A stretch of DNA of 64,000 nucleotides from Mesostigma viride (taxonomy: Eukaryota; Streptophyta; Mesostigmatophyceae; Mesostigmatales; Mesostigmataceae), in the NCBI GenBank assembly GCA_009746045.1, contig RPFO01000348.1, positions 1,436,301 through 1,500,300 of the forward strand, in the 5' to 3' direction. This document shows, in pieces, positions 1-28,875 of this stretch; position 1 is the first letter of the stretch; each line of letters begins with the position of its first letter. The translations under genes and the position numbers were made by a program. The notes under the pieces were generated by a model. The model saw only the letters and a program-made list of their open reading frames with translations, was not told where the DNA came from and did not search any database.

Positions 1-572
1 CAGCAAGCTTTCATGCCTGTTGTAGAGAGTGGTTTCAGCCCTGAAAGTGCCCAGTTTATGGCATATCTTTGGAGTGTATCATTCCGTTAGTGCAGGTAGG
101 CAACGTGTTTGTATTCCAGCACTTTCGGCAGCATTTTATAGCTTTTTATAATGCATTATTGTGTTGCATGTCATAGATAGCTGTTTACACGCGCGTAACC
201 CACACACATATATGAGCACGTTACATAGAGGTAATGGGTTATCCGGGTGGTCTGACCCAAGGAAACCCCCATTGGACTATCCAACTAAGTTGTCCTATGT
301 TGGTATTGAGGTTCCCTACCCTCCCTGGGAAAAAAGTGGGGGGTAAACTTTTCCTTGGGGAAAAAAGATCGTCTTTTGGCCAACTTTGACTAGAGCTATC
401 ATCCAAATGCTTTGATAAAGCCATGGTATTATTGCATATTCTGAAAGCCCTTGAAGTGTAGATACTCCTAGCATCTTGGTTGGGGGTATTTGGAGTTGTG
501 GCCTGTGAGTTATGATTTTTTTCATTTTCAGGGGTATGAAAGTGCCAAAAATCAGGGTCAGCGGACTATGGG
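1..572. other. No gene recognised
   Basis: Only short ORFs without family resemblance occur here, and I see no tandem array or RNA gene. It precedes the inverted LINE fragment that starts near 573. Confidence 0.5.
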
Positions 573-1000
573 TTAATTAATTAATAGACACGTGACTGCG
601 TCACGTACGTGAGCATAAGTCCTCAGTGGGAAGGGAACATGGGATGGAATGGATGGTATAAGCTATCTAGGTCCTAGTTTAATACAGGGGTGTGGGCACC
701 GCGGCCCGAATCGCTATGAATGCCATACTTGGTCACACGCGGAGCCCCCACAGGCTTGGGGGTGGTCTCCTTCATTACTACTTGCCATCTATCCTTGCGC
801 ACCATCTGCCTCCATATATTACAGACAAACCAGGAGGCTGCCCGGGGGTGAGCCCGTCACGTCTAGTGTAGCACATGTCCATGCCGAGTCTATCACGAAA
901 AGTCGATCCACGGGTGGCGGTCCTGCCGTGCGCGGCCTGGGGCTCGCCAGGTGAGAACATATCGCCCAGGCTGGGCAGGCTTGGTACCAGCTAGCAGGTT
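573..1000 (-). mobile_element. LINE 3'-end fragment, inverted
   Basis: Read on the minus strand this segment matches the 3' part of the plus-strand LINE at 2478-2895 almost base for base. It ends in the same TTAATTAATTAAT-type tail at 573-586. It contains only the region after the reverse transcriptase and is therefore 5'-truncated, as is usual for target-primed LINE copies. With the 2478-2895 copy it forms arms of about 420 bp in inverted orientation. It has no intact coding capacity. Confidence 0.6.
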
Positions 1001-1019
1001 GCAGGAAGTAGCCCAGAAT

Positions 1020-1280
1020 CTTACGAGAACCATATGCCCCTTCTCAGGGATATGTGCTACATGTACTCCCAACGGAGATATATATGTTCCAATTAAATTA
1101 AATTTAACTAATGTATGAGTCAGCCAAGCTAGCTTAATTTGCCCATGCAGAGAGCCACTCTCTGCTGAGATGCCGTCATGCCCTAAATCAAATTAAATTA
1201 AATTGGAACATATCTGGACGTTGGGAGTACATGCATGTATAGCACATGTCCCTGAGAATGAGGGGCATACTCCCTGCACT
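1020..1280. repeat. Dispersed repeat with inverted ends
   Basis: Two copies of one end sequence (core 'CGTTGGGAGTA...GTAGCACAT...CCCTGAGAA', discontinuous) face each other at about 1030-1090 and 1195-1270. AAATTAAATT-rich DNA lies between and beside them. The same sequence opens the longer copies at 1362-1725 and 52403-52800. No coding capacity is seen. It resembles a non-autonomous element of unknown class. Confidence 0.45.
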
Positions 1281-1361
1281 TTCTAGGCTATACTTCCTGC
1301 AAGGGTAGGGTGTAACCTAAACCTGCTCTGGGTGCACAAAGTGAACCTGCACCACCATTAA

Positions 1362-1725
1362 TTAATTAATTAGGAACATAACTCCGTTGGGAGTATATGT
1401 AGCACATAGCCCTGAGAAGGGGCATATGAGCCTATAATACATTCTAAGCTACTTCCTGCAAGGGTGGGAATGTAAACAACACTTGCTCTAGGTGCACCAG
1501 GGCACCCGCACCCTCATGATCTATCACGCTATGCCCGGGTAAGGGGGGAGCATGCCTGTGAGGGGGAAGATCATCATGGCTATACAAGAGCTATGGCATG
1601 GCTTCTCAGCAGAGAGTGACTCCCTGCATGGGCACAACATTACTAAATAAGGCTAGGCATCGTCTGGAGTGTGGCTCATCATAGGCACACATGTACAGCG
1701 CGTGGCTTAGCTGGGATAGGGCCTC
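1362..1725 (+). repeat. Dispersed non-coding repeat, copy 1
   Basis: This unit begins after a TTAATTAATTAATTAGG stretch with 'ACATAACTCCGTTGGGAG' and runs through 'CTCAGCAGAGAGTGACTCCC' to 'GCGTGGCTTAGCTGGGATAG'. A second copy lies at 52403-52800 and is similar along its length, and partial copies lie at 1020-1280 and 2895-3085. It encodes no recognisable protein. The class is unknown; SINE-like or MITE-like are both possible. Confidence 0.55.
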
Positions 1726-2009
1726 TAGGAGGCGTACATGTACATGGCCACGGTCTATCTATTCTACACTACTACTGCTGTATTCCCCTAAGCTGGGGCG
1801 CCTGGAGTCGCTGGGGCCGCGGGGGTCGCCTGCCAGGGCTTGTGGCCGACGTAGATGGCCGCCCCCTTCCAGTACACCGGCTGCCCTGCCTTGGTCTGCC
1901 GGAGCTGGAGGTAGGTCGGCCATAGCTCCCGTCGCCGTTGTTGCTGCGCCACCATATGCATGATGTATCATACCTAAAAGGCCCTTGCCATTGCTTAATT
2001 AATATAGCC

Positions 2010-2893
2010 ATGATCATCTTCCACCCACACCGATCCGCCTCTTAGACGACACCGAGGTCAACTACATACCCTACCTCAGGCCGCTTCAAGCTGCTCGGCA
2101 GTTGGCTTCCCGACCTGACGACACAGATCCGCATGGCGTGGGCGCAACTCCATGACCACCGCCGCTGGTGGAGCAACCCCGCTCTACCCGGCCGGATCGT
2201 CAAGCGTGACCTCGTCAAGGTCGTCATCCTGACCATCCTGACCTACGGCGCCGAGACCTGGACACTGACGCAGGAGCTGGAGCAACGACTCGACGGCAAC
2301 GTCACCAAGATGCTGCGCAAGGCCCTTAACATCCCCTTTGGTTTGCACATTACGGTAATGGGGATTTGTACACTGATTTGCCCTATGTTTCCCACATTCT
2401 TAGGCACAGGCGCCTGGGCCTAGCCGGGTACCTGGCCCGCACAGATCAGATAGTCGACACATCAGATAGACTACCTGGCACCAAGCCCGCCCAGCCTGGG
2501 CGATATGTCCTCGATCACCTGGCGTGCCCCAGGCCGCGCGCGGCAGGGCCGCCACCCGCGTGGACTTTCCGTGATAGACTCGGCATGGACATGTGCTACA
2601 CTAGACGTGACGGGCTCACACCCGGGCAGCCTCCTGGTTTGTCTGTAATATGGAGGCAGATGGTACGCAAGGATAGATGGCAAGTAGTGATGAAGGAGAC
2701 CACCCCCAAGTCTGTGGGGGCTCCGCGTGTGACCGCGTATGGCATTCATAGCGATTCGGGCCGTGGTGCCCACAACCCTGTAACTAGGACCTAGATAGCT
2801 TACACCATCCATTCCATCCCATGTTCCCCTCCCACTGAGGACTTATAAATGCTCATGTGAAGCCGTCACGTGTCTATTAATTAATTAATTAAT
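2010..2893 (+). mobile_element. LINE 3' fragment (reverse transcriptase C-terminus)
   Basis: The translated strip 2085-2340 reads like the end of a LINE reverse transcriptase: 'FKLLGSWLPDL', 'RMAWAQLHDHRRWW', then 'LTYGAETWTLTQELEQRLD'. A stretch similar to 'RRLGLAGYLARTD' follows, which is typical of the region after the RT domain. Frames are broken by stops and small indels. The copy ends in a (TTAA)n-type tail at about 2876-2893. It is 5'-truncated, with no endonuclease and no RT catalytic core. It is the same family as the inverted copy at 573-1000 and similar to the minus-strand LINE at 51.9-53.2 kb. Confidence 0.7.
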
Positions 2894-2894
2894 C

Positions 2895-3085
2895 TTCCAC
2901 CCCATGTCCGCAACTTTGCTGAGCTGCTGGAATACATGGCACCTGGTGCAGGTGCGCCTCAGTTGTGCACCCCGAGTAGGTGGCAGTTTACACCCACCAC
3001 CTGCAGGTTGTCGCATAGAATGTCGCCATACACCCCTTCTCAGGGATATGTATTACATATCCTCCCCACGGAGGTATGTTCTTAA
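2895..3085 (-). repeat. Dispersed repeat, partial copy
   Basis: Read on the minus strand, the 3020-3085 end carries the same 'GGGAGGATATGTAATACAT...CCCTGAGAAGGGG'-type end (discontinuous) seen at 1195 and 1362. The remainder is more diverged. It abuts the LINE tail. Non-coding. Confidence 0.4.
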
Positions 3086-6067
3086 TTAACTAATCATAAA
3101 GCCAAACAGTTTCCTAAGCGGCAGTTGCTTAGGCCGCACGTTTCAGATGGCCAGATGTTCATTGTCCACGCTTCCTCACGTGAAAAATAAAAGGACGCAA
3201 ACACGCCGGGTTCGGCAGAAAAGGCTCCATTCGACCTTTGCTTTGCCCACGCTGGAGATTATACAGTAAATTACATTTGCATGCACGGAAGTACCAGTGT
3301 ACCTGGCTTGCAAAAGCCTTAGTAGCTCGTCCTTCACCTGGCCGGGCATTTTTTATTAATGCTCATGAGACGCAGTTGTGTGCTAATGTGTGCTAATTAA
3401 TCCTCATCTCAGTAGCTCTGTGGCTAAGCGTTGGAGCAATGGGTCGCTGGTGAACTCCTGCACCAGAAACGCGAGGGAGGCCCCTCTGCAGGTGACCAGC
3501 CAAGACAAATGGGGACCCACCAAATGGTTACCCAGCAAAGCATAAGAATCGATAGCCCGGCCAGGCAGAACAGCAGAACACAGTGAAGAAGTTGACGTGA
3601 TAAGGCAAGAACACGATCAAGTAGACATTCTCAATAAGCACACCTGGCAACACCGTCCTCAACAAGTACACCTGGCGAAGTCCATCAACCAGGAGACCAG
3701 TTTGCGTACACAGTCAGTGAGCCAAAACATATTGACCGTTAGGACTGGTGCCACAAGTGAGCGTGCCCACGCCGTGGGCAAGAACGTTGGTTCAAGATTG
3801 ACGAGAAACAGGGTTTCCTTTAAGGTTTTTGCACTCGGTCACGTGTGGCGTTTTCAACTTCCGGAACAACTGCTGAATCGGCAACCGTGTGGCTTTTAGC
3901 CAATAAACTTGGGCCCGGCACGCCCACGTGTGGCGTGGCACCCAAGGGGCTTTCGTCTAACTCTCCTTGGTGCAGCGGCGTGATTCTCCAGCGCAGAAAC
4001 TACAAGTAGACCGGCGCGGCGCTACAAGGGCCAATATTCCAGCGAGTGAGTGTTATGCGGCCCCTGCTCAGTGCTCAGTGCTCAGTGCCGACAGATCACT
4101 GCGGAGTGGCCTTCAGCGCCACCTGCGGAGTTGTTGTTGTTGTCGGTTGTTGTTCTAGAGGGCGGTTTGTGGCGGAATGGTGGCAGAGGAGTGTTCTGAC
4201 ACAGCCAATCGCGGCATCAGCTGTAGTAGGGTCGACTTATATGCACGGCCACTCTGTGGCGAACGGAAACGAGAAAGTAGAACAGCACCGCCAAATTGTG
4301 GCGTATGGACCCCCTTGCCAAAGGGTGTTGTACCGCCACAAATCACCGAATTTGGTGCCACACCGCCACAATTGGCGGCAAAACGCCACTAAAAAAAACA
4401 CTGACGAGAAAGGTGATAGCTGGGCAAAAGGATAGCTATTTGCTATTGGGTGCAGAAGGCACCCAGGCGTGCATCTAACGGCGCTCATGTTGGGTTTTAG
4501 ATGCCATCTGAACTGTACTCAGCAGCCATCCCGTAGCTACAAGTCGCATATTCCAATTTTCCCGGAAAATAGCCATAGAGAGCTGGTACAATGTTCCTGA
4601 TGCTGCCGCAGGAGTCTCTGTACCATCAAACTGGTTGCCTGAAACTGTCCTATGGGTACGAAGGTGATCCAGTATCAGTTTGCCTGTGTTTAGCAGGTAG
4701 TTTTCTGTGGCATCCAAGGCAGCCAGCGACAAGCACGTCCCGTCTACGCACGTATGCGACGGCTGCATGGCCATCATGGCAAGGTTATAACGGTAACATG
4801 GTGAAGCCTAAAGGCCTGGGCGGCAGTAATGACAGAAAAAGGGATGATGCCGATGGCAGGGGTGAGATGAGCACGAAACGCTGTCCTAGGCTCCTAGCGA
4901 CCGCAAGAGCAGATTGTTAGTAATTCATCGGCATCAACGGAAGCATGCTTGTAGGATCCAGGCTTCCAAACGCGCCGGCGTGCAAGTACACACCAGGTGC
5001 ATGCTTTACAGCAGCAACCTCCCAACGTACCCTCCCCTGGGTAGTTGGGCCCCCAGTGCTTGGCACCAGGGGGATGCCAGCAGCTTGGCGCGCAGTAGCG
5101 GCCGTGCAGGTAGCGCAGGGAGCAGCGCTGCGTGGTGTACGGCAGTTGAACAAGGGTTGGAGGGCGATACAAAGTTGAAGAGTTGTTGGTGGAAGATACA
5201 AAGCAGTGCATGGTGCATCATGGTTAACAAACGGCCGGAGCAACATTTGAGGTACATAAGCAGGTTGATGCGATGCAAGGACAGCCAATGTGCTATCAAA
5301 GGGAGGGTACGGTTACCCTAATTCCATATGTGTGGTAGTAAATGGATATTCATCAACAGTGATATTCAAGACGATCATCATGAAAAGGATGCAGAAGGAT
5401 TCCAATATGTGGAGCCCCACACATTTGTACACAACTCTGTATCGGGGTGTACTATAGTAGTGTGCTATAGCAGTATAGTACAGTAGTGTAGATATTTTGG
5501 CTGTGCATCCTCCCTTTGGTTTTACGGGAGTACCATGCCCCGTTTTCTTGTCCGTTTTTCATTTTCTTTCCTGATGACTATGCAGCTCGTAGTCATTGAG
5601 TATGCAGCTTGTATTATAGATAAGCTCGTTGCCTGCGGGCGGGGCGGGGCCAGCGGCCATAAGCAACTGAGCTCTATATATTGCAGGGAATTTGCAGTGA
5701 AGGTGAGTGGCAGTGATTTCAAGAAGGCACAAATGAGGCGGGTACGTGTGTCGCTGGCAGCGATTGATGATGACGGGAGATGGTGATGCTGATGGAGCGA
5801 GCACTCTCATTTGGCGATTGCAACGCGCACATCCCACATGCAAGTGCATGCGGGCGGCATGCGGGTGCGTGTGTAGCTAACGCCACGGTGCAAAAAGCCA
5901 CCAGCAAGCGGGCACGCAACCGAAAGTGTGCATCCATCATGACACCAGAGCTGAGAGCGCATGCACGAGCGTGCCAGAATCATGAAAAGGAGCTACGAAA
6001 TTGTAATTTACGCTGATAGGCATAGCTATACTTTGACTAGGCAGGCAATATGCTGGCGCCAATGTAC
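3086..6067. other. No confident gene; possible 3' exons of the neurochondrin-like gene
   Basis: No ORF here shows clear family resemblance. At 3414-3470 a tRNA-like stretch ('TGGCTAAGCG' followed 25-30 bases later by 'GGTGAACTCC') could be a SINE promoter. Around 4165-4390 the motif GCCACAAATT/GTGGCG recurs in both orientations. A minus-strand ORF at 4475-4777 ends in a stop and could be a terminal exon, but I could not join it in phase. A candidate exon at 5031-5127 is listed separately. Confidence 0.4.
5031..5127 (-). CDS. Candidate exon 15 of the neurochondrin-like gene
   Basis: On the minus strand an acceptor 'CACCACGCAG' and a donor 'GTACGT' bracket 97 bases. Entered in the phase left by candidate exon 14, it reads as a leucine- and alanine-rich helix-like segment ('LLRAKLLASPWCQALG'). 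It fits the helical-repeat character of the protein, but no specific conserved motif supports it. Confidence 0.3.
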
Positions 6068-6158
6068 CTGTGCCTGTGTAGCTCCACTGCCGTTCGAGCT
6101 GCAAGCTGTCCTCGTTGTTGTCCAACAGTTTTGCTGCTTCCGCAGACGTGGCCAGCTC
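6068..6158 (-). CDS. Candidate exon 14 of the neurochondrin-like gene
   Basis: A minus-strand acceptor 'CCCCTTGCAG' and donor 'CACAG|GTACAT' bracket 91 bases that continue exon 13 in phase 0. The translation starts 'ELATSAEAAKLLDNNEDS', which looks helical and charged. Support is splice signals and phase only. Confidence 0.4.
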
Positions 6159-7084
6159 CTGCAAGGGGTTGACCGGACGGGGGAGCGAGGCAACCAAGAA
6201 TGCGGATGCACTTGCATACTACTAATAAGCCCTTGTACTAATCAGCCCAAGGTCAATTATTAGTAGAAAAAGTAATACGAAAAAAAGTAAATATTAAGTC
6301 AATATTTGATAATAACTACTATATATAATAACTACTGTATATAATAACTACTATATAATATTAAGTCAATGTCTGGGGCCGTGTAATCCATTCAGACACA
6401 AGCAGCAGTCATAGATCGAAAAAGAGGATCTGCATCTGGGCGAACATAAGCCAACCCAAGCCATCTTAGGTAGGTCACCTTTAGAGCGGAAGCATAAGCT
6501 GAAGACAGGAAGCATAAGCTGAATAAGCGGACGAAAACAGTCAATCCGAAACAGGCAAAACTTGGGTTCCTGACAGCAGAAACCTGAGGCTGTGTTGGGT
6601 CCTTGGAGGAGTTGGCACCCCTTCCCATCAATTGCACACTACCTTGCATAAGCTCTTCAAGGCCTTGCATAAGCTCCCCTTCCATAAACGCCCATAACCC
6701 ACTGCCACAGACCAAAAGTATTCCCCTCTGCCGGCCCAAGAGTAGCTTCTCATTACCAGCCATAGAATGGTGCCCTAATGCCGGCCTCAACCATCTGACC
6801 GCCAGCCTAACGGGTAATACCTAGTACAATGATGAATAAAATACAACAACAATGAACTAAGCAAGCACCTCACCGCCAGCCTAAGGATATACTCCCCCGC
6901 CAGCTTGAGCCCCATCAGCCTTAAAGCAATAGTAGTAAGCTGCAGCATGATGATGAATTATATAGATCAAGTAACGTGCCCTTTAAGATGAATTATATAG
7001 ATCAAGTAACTTGCCCTTTAAGACCACAGTGGCGGAGCACATTTCGCAGGCCACCCTTATACTTGCGAATATGAGCGAATTCGG

Positions 7085-7103
7085 TGGATGGATGGATGGA
7101 TGG

Positions 7104-7144
<41 letters not shown>

Positions 7145-7358
7145 GATGGATGGATGGATGGATGGATGGATGAATGAATGGATGGATGGATGGATGGATG
7201 GATGGATGGATGGATGGATGGATGGATGGATGGATGGATGGATGGATGGATGGATGGATGGATGGATGGATGGATGGATGGATGGATGGATGGATGGATG
7301 GATGAATGGATGGGTGGATGAATGGATGAATGGATGGATGGATGAATGGATGGATGTG
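7085..7358. repeat. (ATGG)n / (GT)n microsatellite
   Basis: A tract of GGAT repeats is interrupted by a GT run at about 7107-7140, then continues as ATGG with a few ATGA variants. It lies in the intron downstream of exon 13. Long ORFs of W-M-D-G or H-P-S-I repeats on the two strands are by-products of the array. Confidence 0.95.
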
Positions 7359-7626
7359 TTACAGTTTGATGTGTGTTTTGCCGAAATCCTTGAACCCTGT
7401 TTTTGTCGTACCATCCTAGCTGCAGAGTCAGGTGTTTTGCGCCAAGATCCACCGTCAAAATAGCAGACGCCCATGGAAAAACTCAAATTGCGCCCCCTCT
7501 TCACACGCTGTCCAAATAATTGGCGTCGCAAATTCTTCGAAATGTGCTCCGCCAGAATAACAAACAATTGAAAACCAAATGCTCAATCAAATACAATAAC
7601 AATCATTAAGTAAACAAGCACCTCAC

Positions 7627-25394
<17,768 letters not shown>

Positions 25395-26115
25395 AAGCCT
25401 GTAGTCTGGGTATTCATAACTCGCTCAATCTTGCTAATTTGCGCAGCTGCAACGCCTCATATTTGCGCCAGGACGAACCAGCACTGCTATTCAGCCACGT
25501 GGTCCGATAATCAAAAAAATCGATGGGTATCTTGGTAAAATCGGATGCCGAAGCAGATCATATGATAATGGAAGGTAACATATCAATAAATGTCGGGTGC
25601 GTGCAATCAATATTGACTCTAGTCCCTAGCTCGAAATGCTCGCATTTTCCTGCACGGCGAGTATCTTACTGCACCCAAAGTTACCAAGCTCACTCGAGGA
25701 ATGTTAGGTACGTGTCCCGAAGCTCACTCGAGGAATGGCGTAATGCTGTCGACCATTCTGTCATCCGCGCGTAGCGCGCGGGACGATAACTCGGGACCTG
25801 CCCCGATGCGAAATTTCATTTTCCAGTGTCGGTGGAGCCGGAACTGTTTGCGACAAGCCGGAGCGAGTGTGCGGGGGGTGGGGACTGGGGTGGGTCAGAG
25901 CCCCCCCGCCCCCCCACCCCTGGTCAGGGGGCGGGGGGGGTTGAGGGTCCGAACACCCCCACCCCTTGGTACTGGTCGAGGGGGTAGGGGCGGGTCGAGA
26001 CCCTCCCTACAGTAAAGCTCACTCGAGGAATGGCCTGATTAATTAATGAATTAATGAAACTCATGCTCGTGTTGGGGAGTCACGGAGAATTGACCCTGAT
26101 GGATGGATGGATAAG
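25395..26115. other. Intergenic stretch upstream of the neurochondrin-like gene
   Basis: It would hold the 5' UTR and promoter. The 17-mer AGCTCACTCGAGGAATG occurs at about 25690, 25721 and 26017. A GC palindromic patch (CCGCGCGTAGCGCGCGG) lies near 25766, and G/C homopolymer-rich DNA lies at 25870-25960. No gene is seen. Confidence 0.5.
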
Positions 26116-26120
26116 GTTAC

Positions 26121-26899
26121 TGTAACAAGCAAAAATGACTTTGATGTTACATCCTTTGTTTTGTGAATGTTTGGCTTTTATTTGAGGACCTTTGGATCAG
26201 TATTGAGAAAGTTATGATCTTTCTAAGACGGCGGTACTTGGAGCTGATACTTTGTCAACAAACTGATAGGAACCCTCATTGGTCGTGGCCTGATCCACGT
26301 AGGGTTGTAGTTTGTTGGCTGATACTACTGATAGGAGCCCTCATTGGTCGTGGCCTGATCCACGTGGGGTTGTAGTTTGTTAGTTGGTACAATTGAGTCT
26401 TAAATGCTCCTTTGGGACTTCAGTGCTTACGACAGATTTAGGATCTCATGGGAAGATTCTGCCAGGCTGTGTGTGGTGTTGTTCTGTTTTGTGTGACTAG
26501 GATGGATACGAAGATCTTGTATAGGATTCCATGGTTCTGATTGGTTCTCTTCAGGCTAAGGTTGGAGCAAGTTCGACAAGCACGTCGATATCAAGGACGT
26601 GGGGTCGCCATTGTTGCTACGTTGGTTTTGATTCACCATGGTATAATAAAGCTTGTCTTTGTTGTCCATTCATAAGAGCCCCTTGGCTATAGACGTCCTT
26701 CAGTTCCACAGAGGTCGTCTATACACGAGCTTGTCTTTGTGTCTACAAGGGGTTGTGATTCCCTAAATCACGTGCTGTGGAATTTCCATCTCAACGTTGC
26801 TCGGATACTTGAAGTTCTGCAACTCAGGAAAGCAACCCAGGTAAAAGATCTTTCATATTGGACTGTGGATGATGCTGATGATCATTTTTAGTCGTTACA
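26121..26899 (+). repeat. 5' LTR of plus chromovirus
   Basis: 779 bp, TG...CA, beginning TGTAACAAGCAAAAATGAC and ending TTAGTCGTTACA. It contains a 65-bp tandem duplication at 26262-26390 with two ATTGG (inverted CCAAT) motifs. It is very similar to the other three LTRs in the window. Confidence 0.95.
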
Positions 26900-26912
26900 T
26901 TGGTATCGGAGG
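26900..26912 (+). promoter_or_regulatory. Primer-binding site, initiator-Met tRNA type
   Basis: TTGGTATCGGAGG directly follows the LTR. It differs by one base from the usual TGGTATCAGAG that pairs with the 3' end of initiator methionine tRNA. Confidence 0.85.
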
Positions 26913-27127
26913 ATCTCTACTTTGGTGTTTCTCTTGAAGTCGCAACCTTCCGGGTAGTACAACGTTGATCAGATGTCTGTCATCCGAGAAGATTCATAGA
27001 GTTGCGGAAAACTTACGGTGTTACAGACTGAGACACATCCTGATGTGACTGTCTTGCTCTGTAACACTAGAAGTCAGCCGTAACCGTTGTCTCTACTAGG
27101 CAGACGATCGCGACTCCATGTGGAAGT

Positions 27128-28875
27128 ATGAGTAGTTCGAAGACACAATCACCTTTACCCCCTACTAATCAAGGTGCAAGCGATCCGTCATCATCTCTGG
27201 AACCCATTGCTAGGGAAGGTGCTGAGACAACTACTCGTACTCCACGGCGTCAACTTGATTTCAACCGTACTTCTATGTCTGAAGTGAGGCGGCCCTCGTT
27301 GTCCATAGGGCCCAAGTTTTCCGTCATTGCATCTGGTCTCCAACCAGGCGAACCATCGCTGACAGGCGTGGGTCGAGGAGCGTCACTGTCGCCCAGGATT
27401 CCAAGCGCGCGAACGAGTCCTGTGCGAGTGCATCATCTTCATTTCTTTTCCCGCTAAATACCACGCCTGGAAGAGACGGGACCAGACTTGCAGCGGATCG
27501 CCTCTCAGCAGCTAAAATCAGATTATTACACGATGAACAACACGCAGCGATGTATAGAAAGATGGTGGAGGAGGTGGAACAGGATGTGGGAAGACTTCGT
27601 CAGAGAATTGAGGAGGAGGAGGCGGCCATGCGTGACATGGTTGCTGGATTGGGGAGAGAGGCTCCTCGGTTGGGTGACGGAAGGGTTTTACCTAATAGTA
27701 CCGCAGTTACTACGAGGAATGAGACGCAGGATAGCGATAGGCAGGATCCAGCGCAGACGACCTCGGTCACCTTCACCACCCCCGCCAGCGACGTCCCCGT
27801 GACCGTCACTATACCACCGCATCAAGGTTCCGCCCCGCCATTTCCAAAAATCGAATCCGTAGACAAGCTGTCGCTCACCAATCTAACCCACCGCAGTTTC
27901 GATCATTTCTCTACTCGATTCCAGGATGTGTTCGCTATCCACTTTGCTAACTACGGCAAACGAGCGGAAGAACGACTTTCCCTGGACATCCAGAAGAAGA
28001 TGGTTCGACAGCGAATGAGCGACAGTGCAGCCGACAGGTTTGATGAGTTTTTACGATCCTCGGCAGGTAATACTTGCAAGGATTTGCCATCTCTCATGCT
28101 TTCATTTCGACGTTTTCTCCTTCCCCAGGACCAGCTCCGTCTGGACCGGGACGCGTTGGCCAACTGTACTCAGTCCGGCCTGACACTACCACAATATGTA
28201 GAGACGTTTACCAACCTGAGGGCCAAAATCCCCCAGTGCTCTGATTCTGAAGCTCTTCACAGGTTTCTGCATGGGCTCTCCCCTCAAGTCAGGGTGGATA
28301 TTGACAAGCATTTCTCCCCTTTCGACTATGTCGAGTGGAAGTGGGATACTGTGCTGTCTTATGCCCTCACGCTGTGCCGTGTCCCTGACTTTTCCCTCAA
28401 GTGGGAGCCTGCTGCAGGCAACCAGGCGCTGCTGTTAAGAAGCCCCTGAACCAGCTGAACGCTGTGATGGAGGAGCTCAGTGCCATGGAGCAGTCCAAAG
28501 GAGCCTGTTTCACGTGTGGCCAGCTGGGACACTTTGCACGGGATTGCCCCAAGCGAGACCAGTTCCCAGGCGACACCAAGGGTCCTCAGGGGGTTCTTCC
28601 ATTCACCAGACCATCCACCTTCCCTCCTGGGGTGAGCCAGAGCGACCACAGGGCACAGCCTGGGTTTAGACCCAACTTCCAGGCTTCGGGCAAGGGACCA
28701 TTCCAGCCCAAGGGCTTCAGCAGCAAGACAGGCGTCGGATGGTCAACGCCCTGTGGCACCTCCTAGCAGAGGAGGAGGAGGGAGAAGGGGAGGCAGACGG
28801 CATAGAGGATCAGCAGGTGCAGCCTTCAGTGGGGAGCTCGTCTTCAGATCATCCTCCTGAGCTGCCAAAAAACTA
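27128..28875 (+). pseudogene. gag of plus chromovirus, frameshifted
   Basis: The reading starts at ATG 27128 with a Ser/Thr/Pro-rich segment. A coiled-coil-like stretch ('VEEVEQDVGRLRQRIEEEE') follows, then the capsid-like retrotransposon gag domain ('QDQLRLDRDALANC', 'LPQYVETFTNLRAKIP') and a CCHC zinc knuckle 'CFTCGQLGHFARDC' near 28510. Frames break near 27440 and near 28430. The first break falls in the same short TC-rich spot as in the minus copy, but with a different two-base difference in each. The protein would form the particle shell and bind RNA. Confidence 0.85.

Noticed and set aside
6983-7567. ORFs of W-M-D-G and H-P-S-I repeats
   Set aside because: Direct translation of the ATGG microsatellite.
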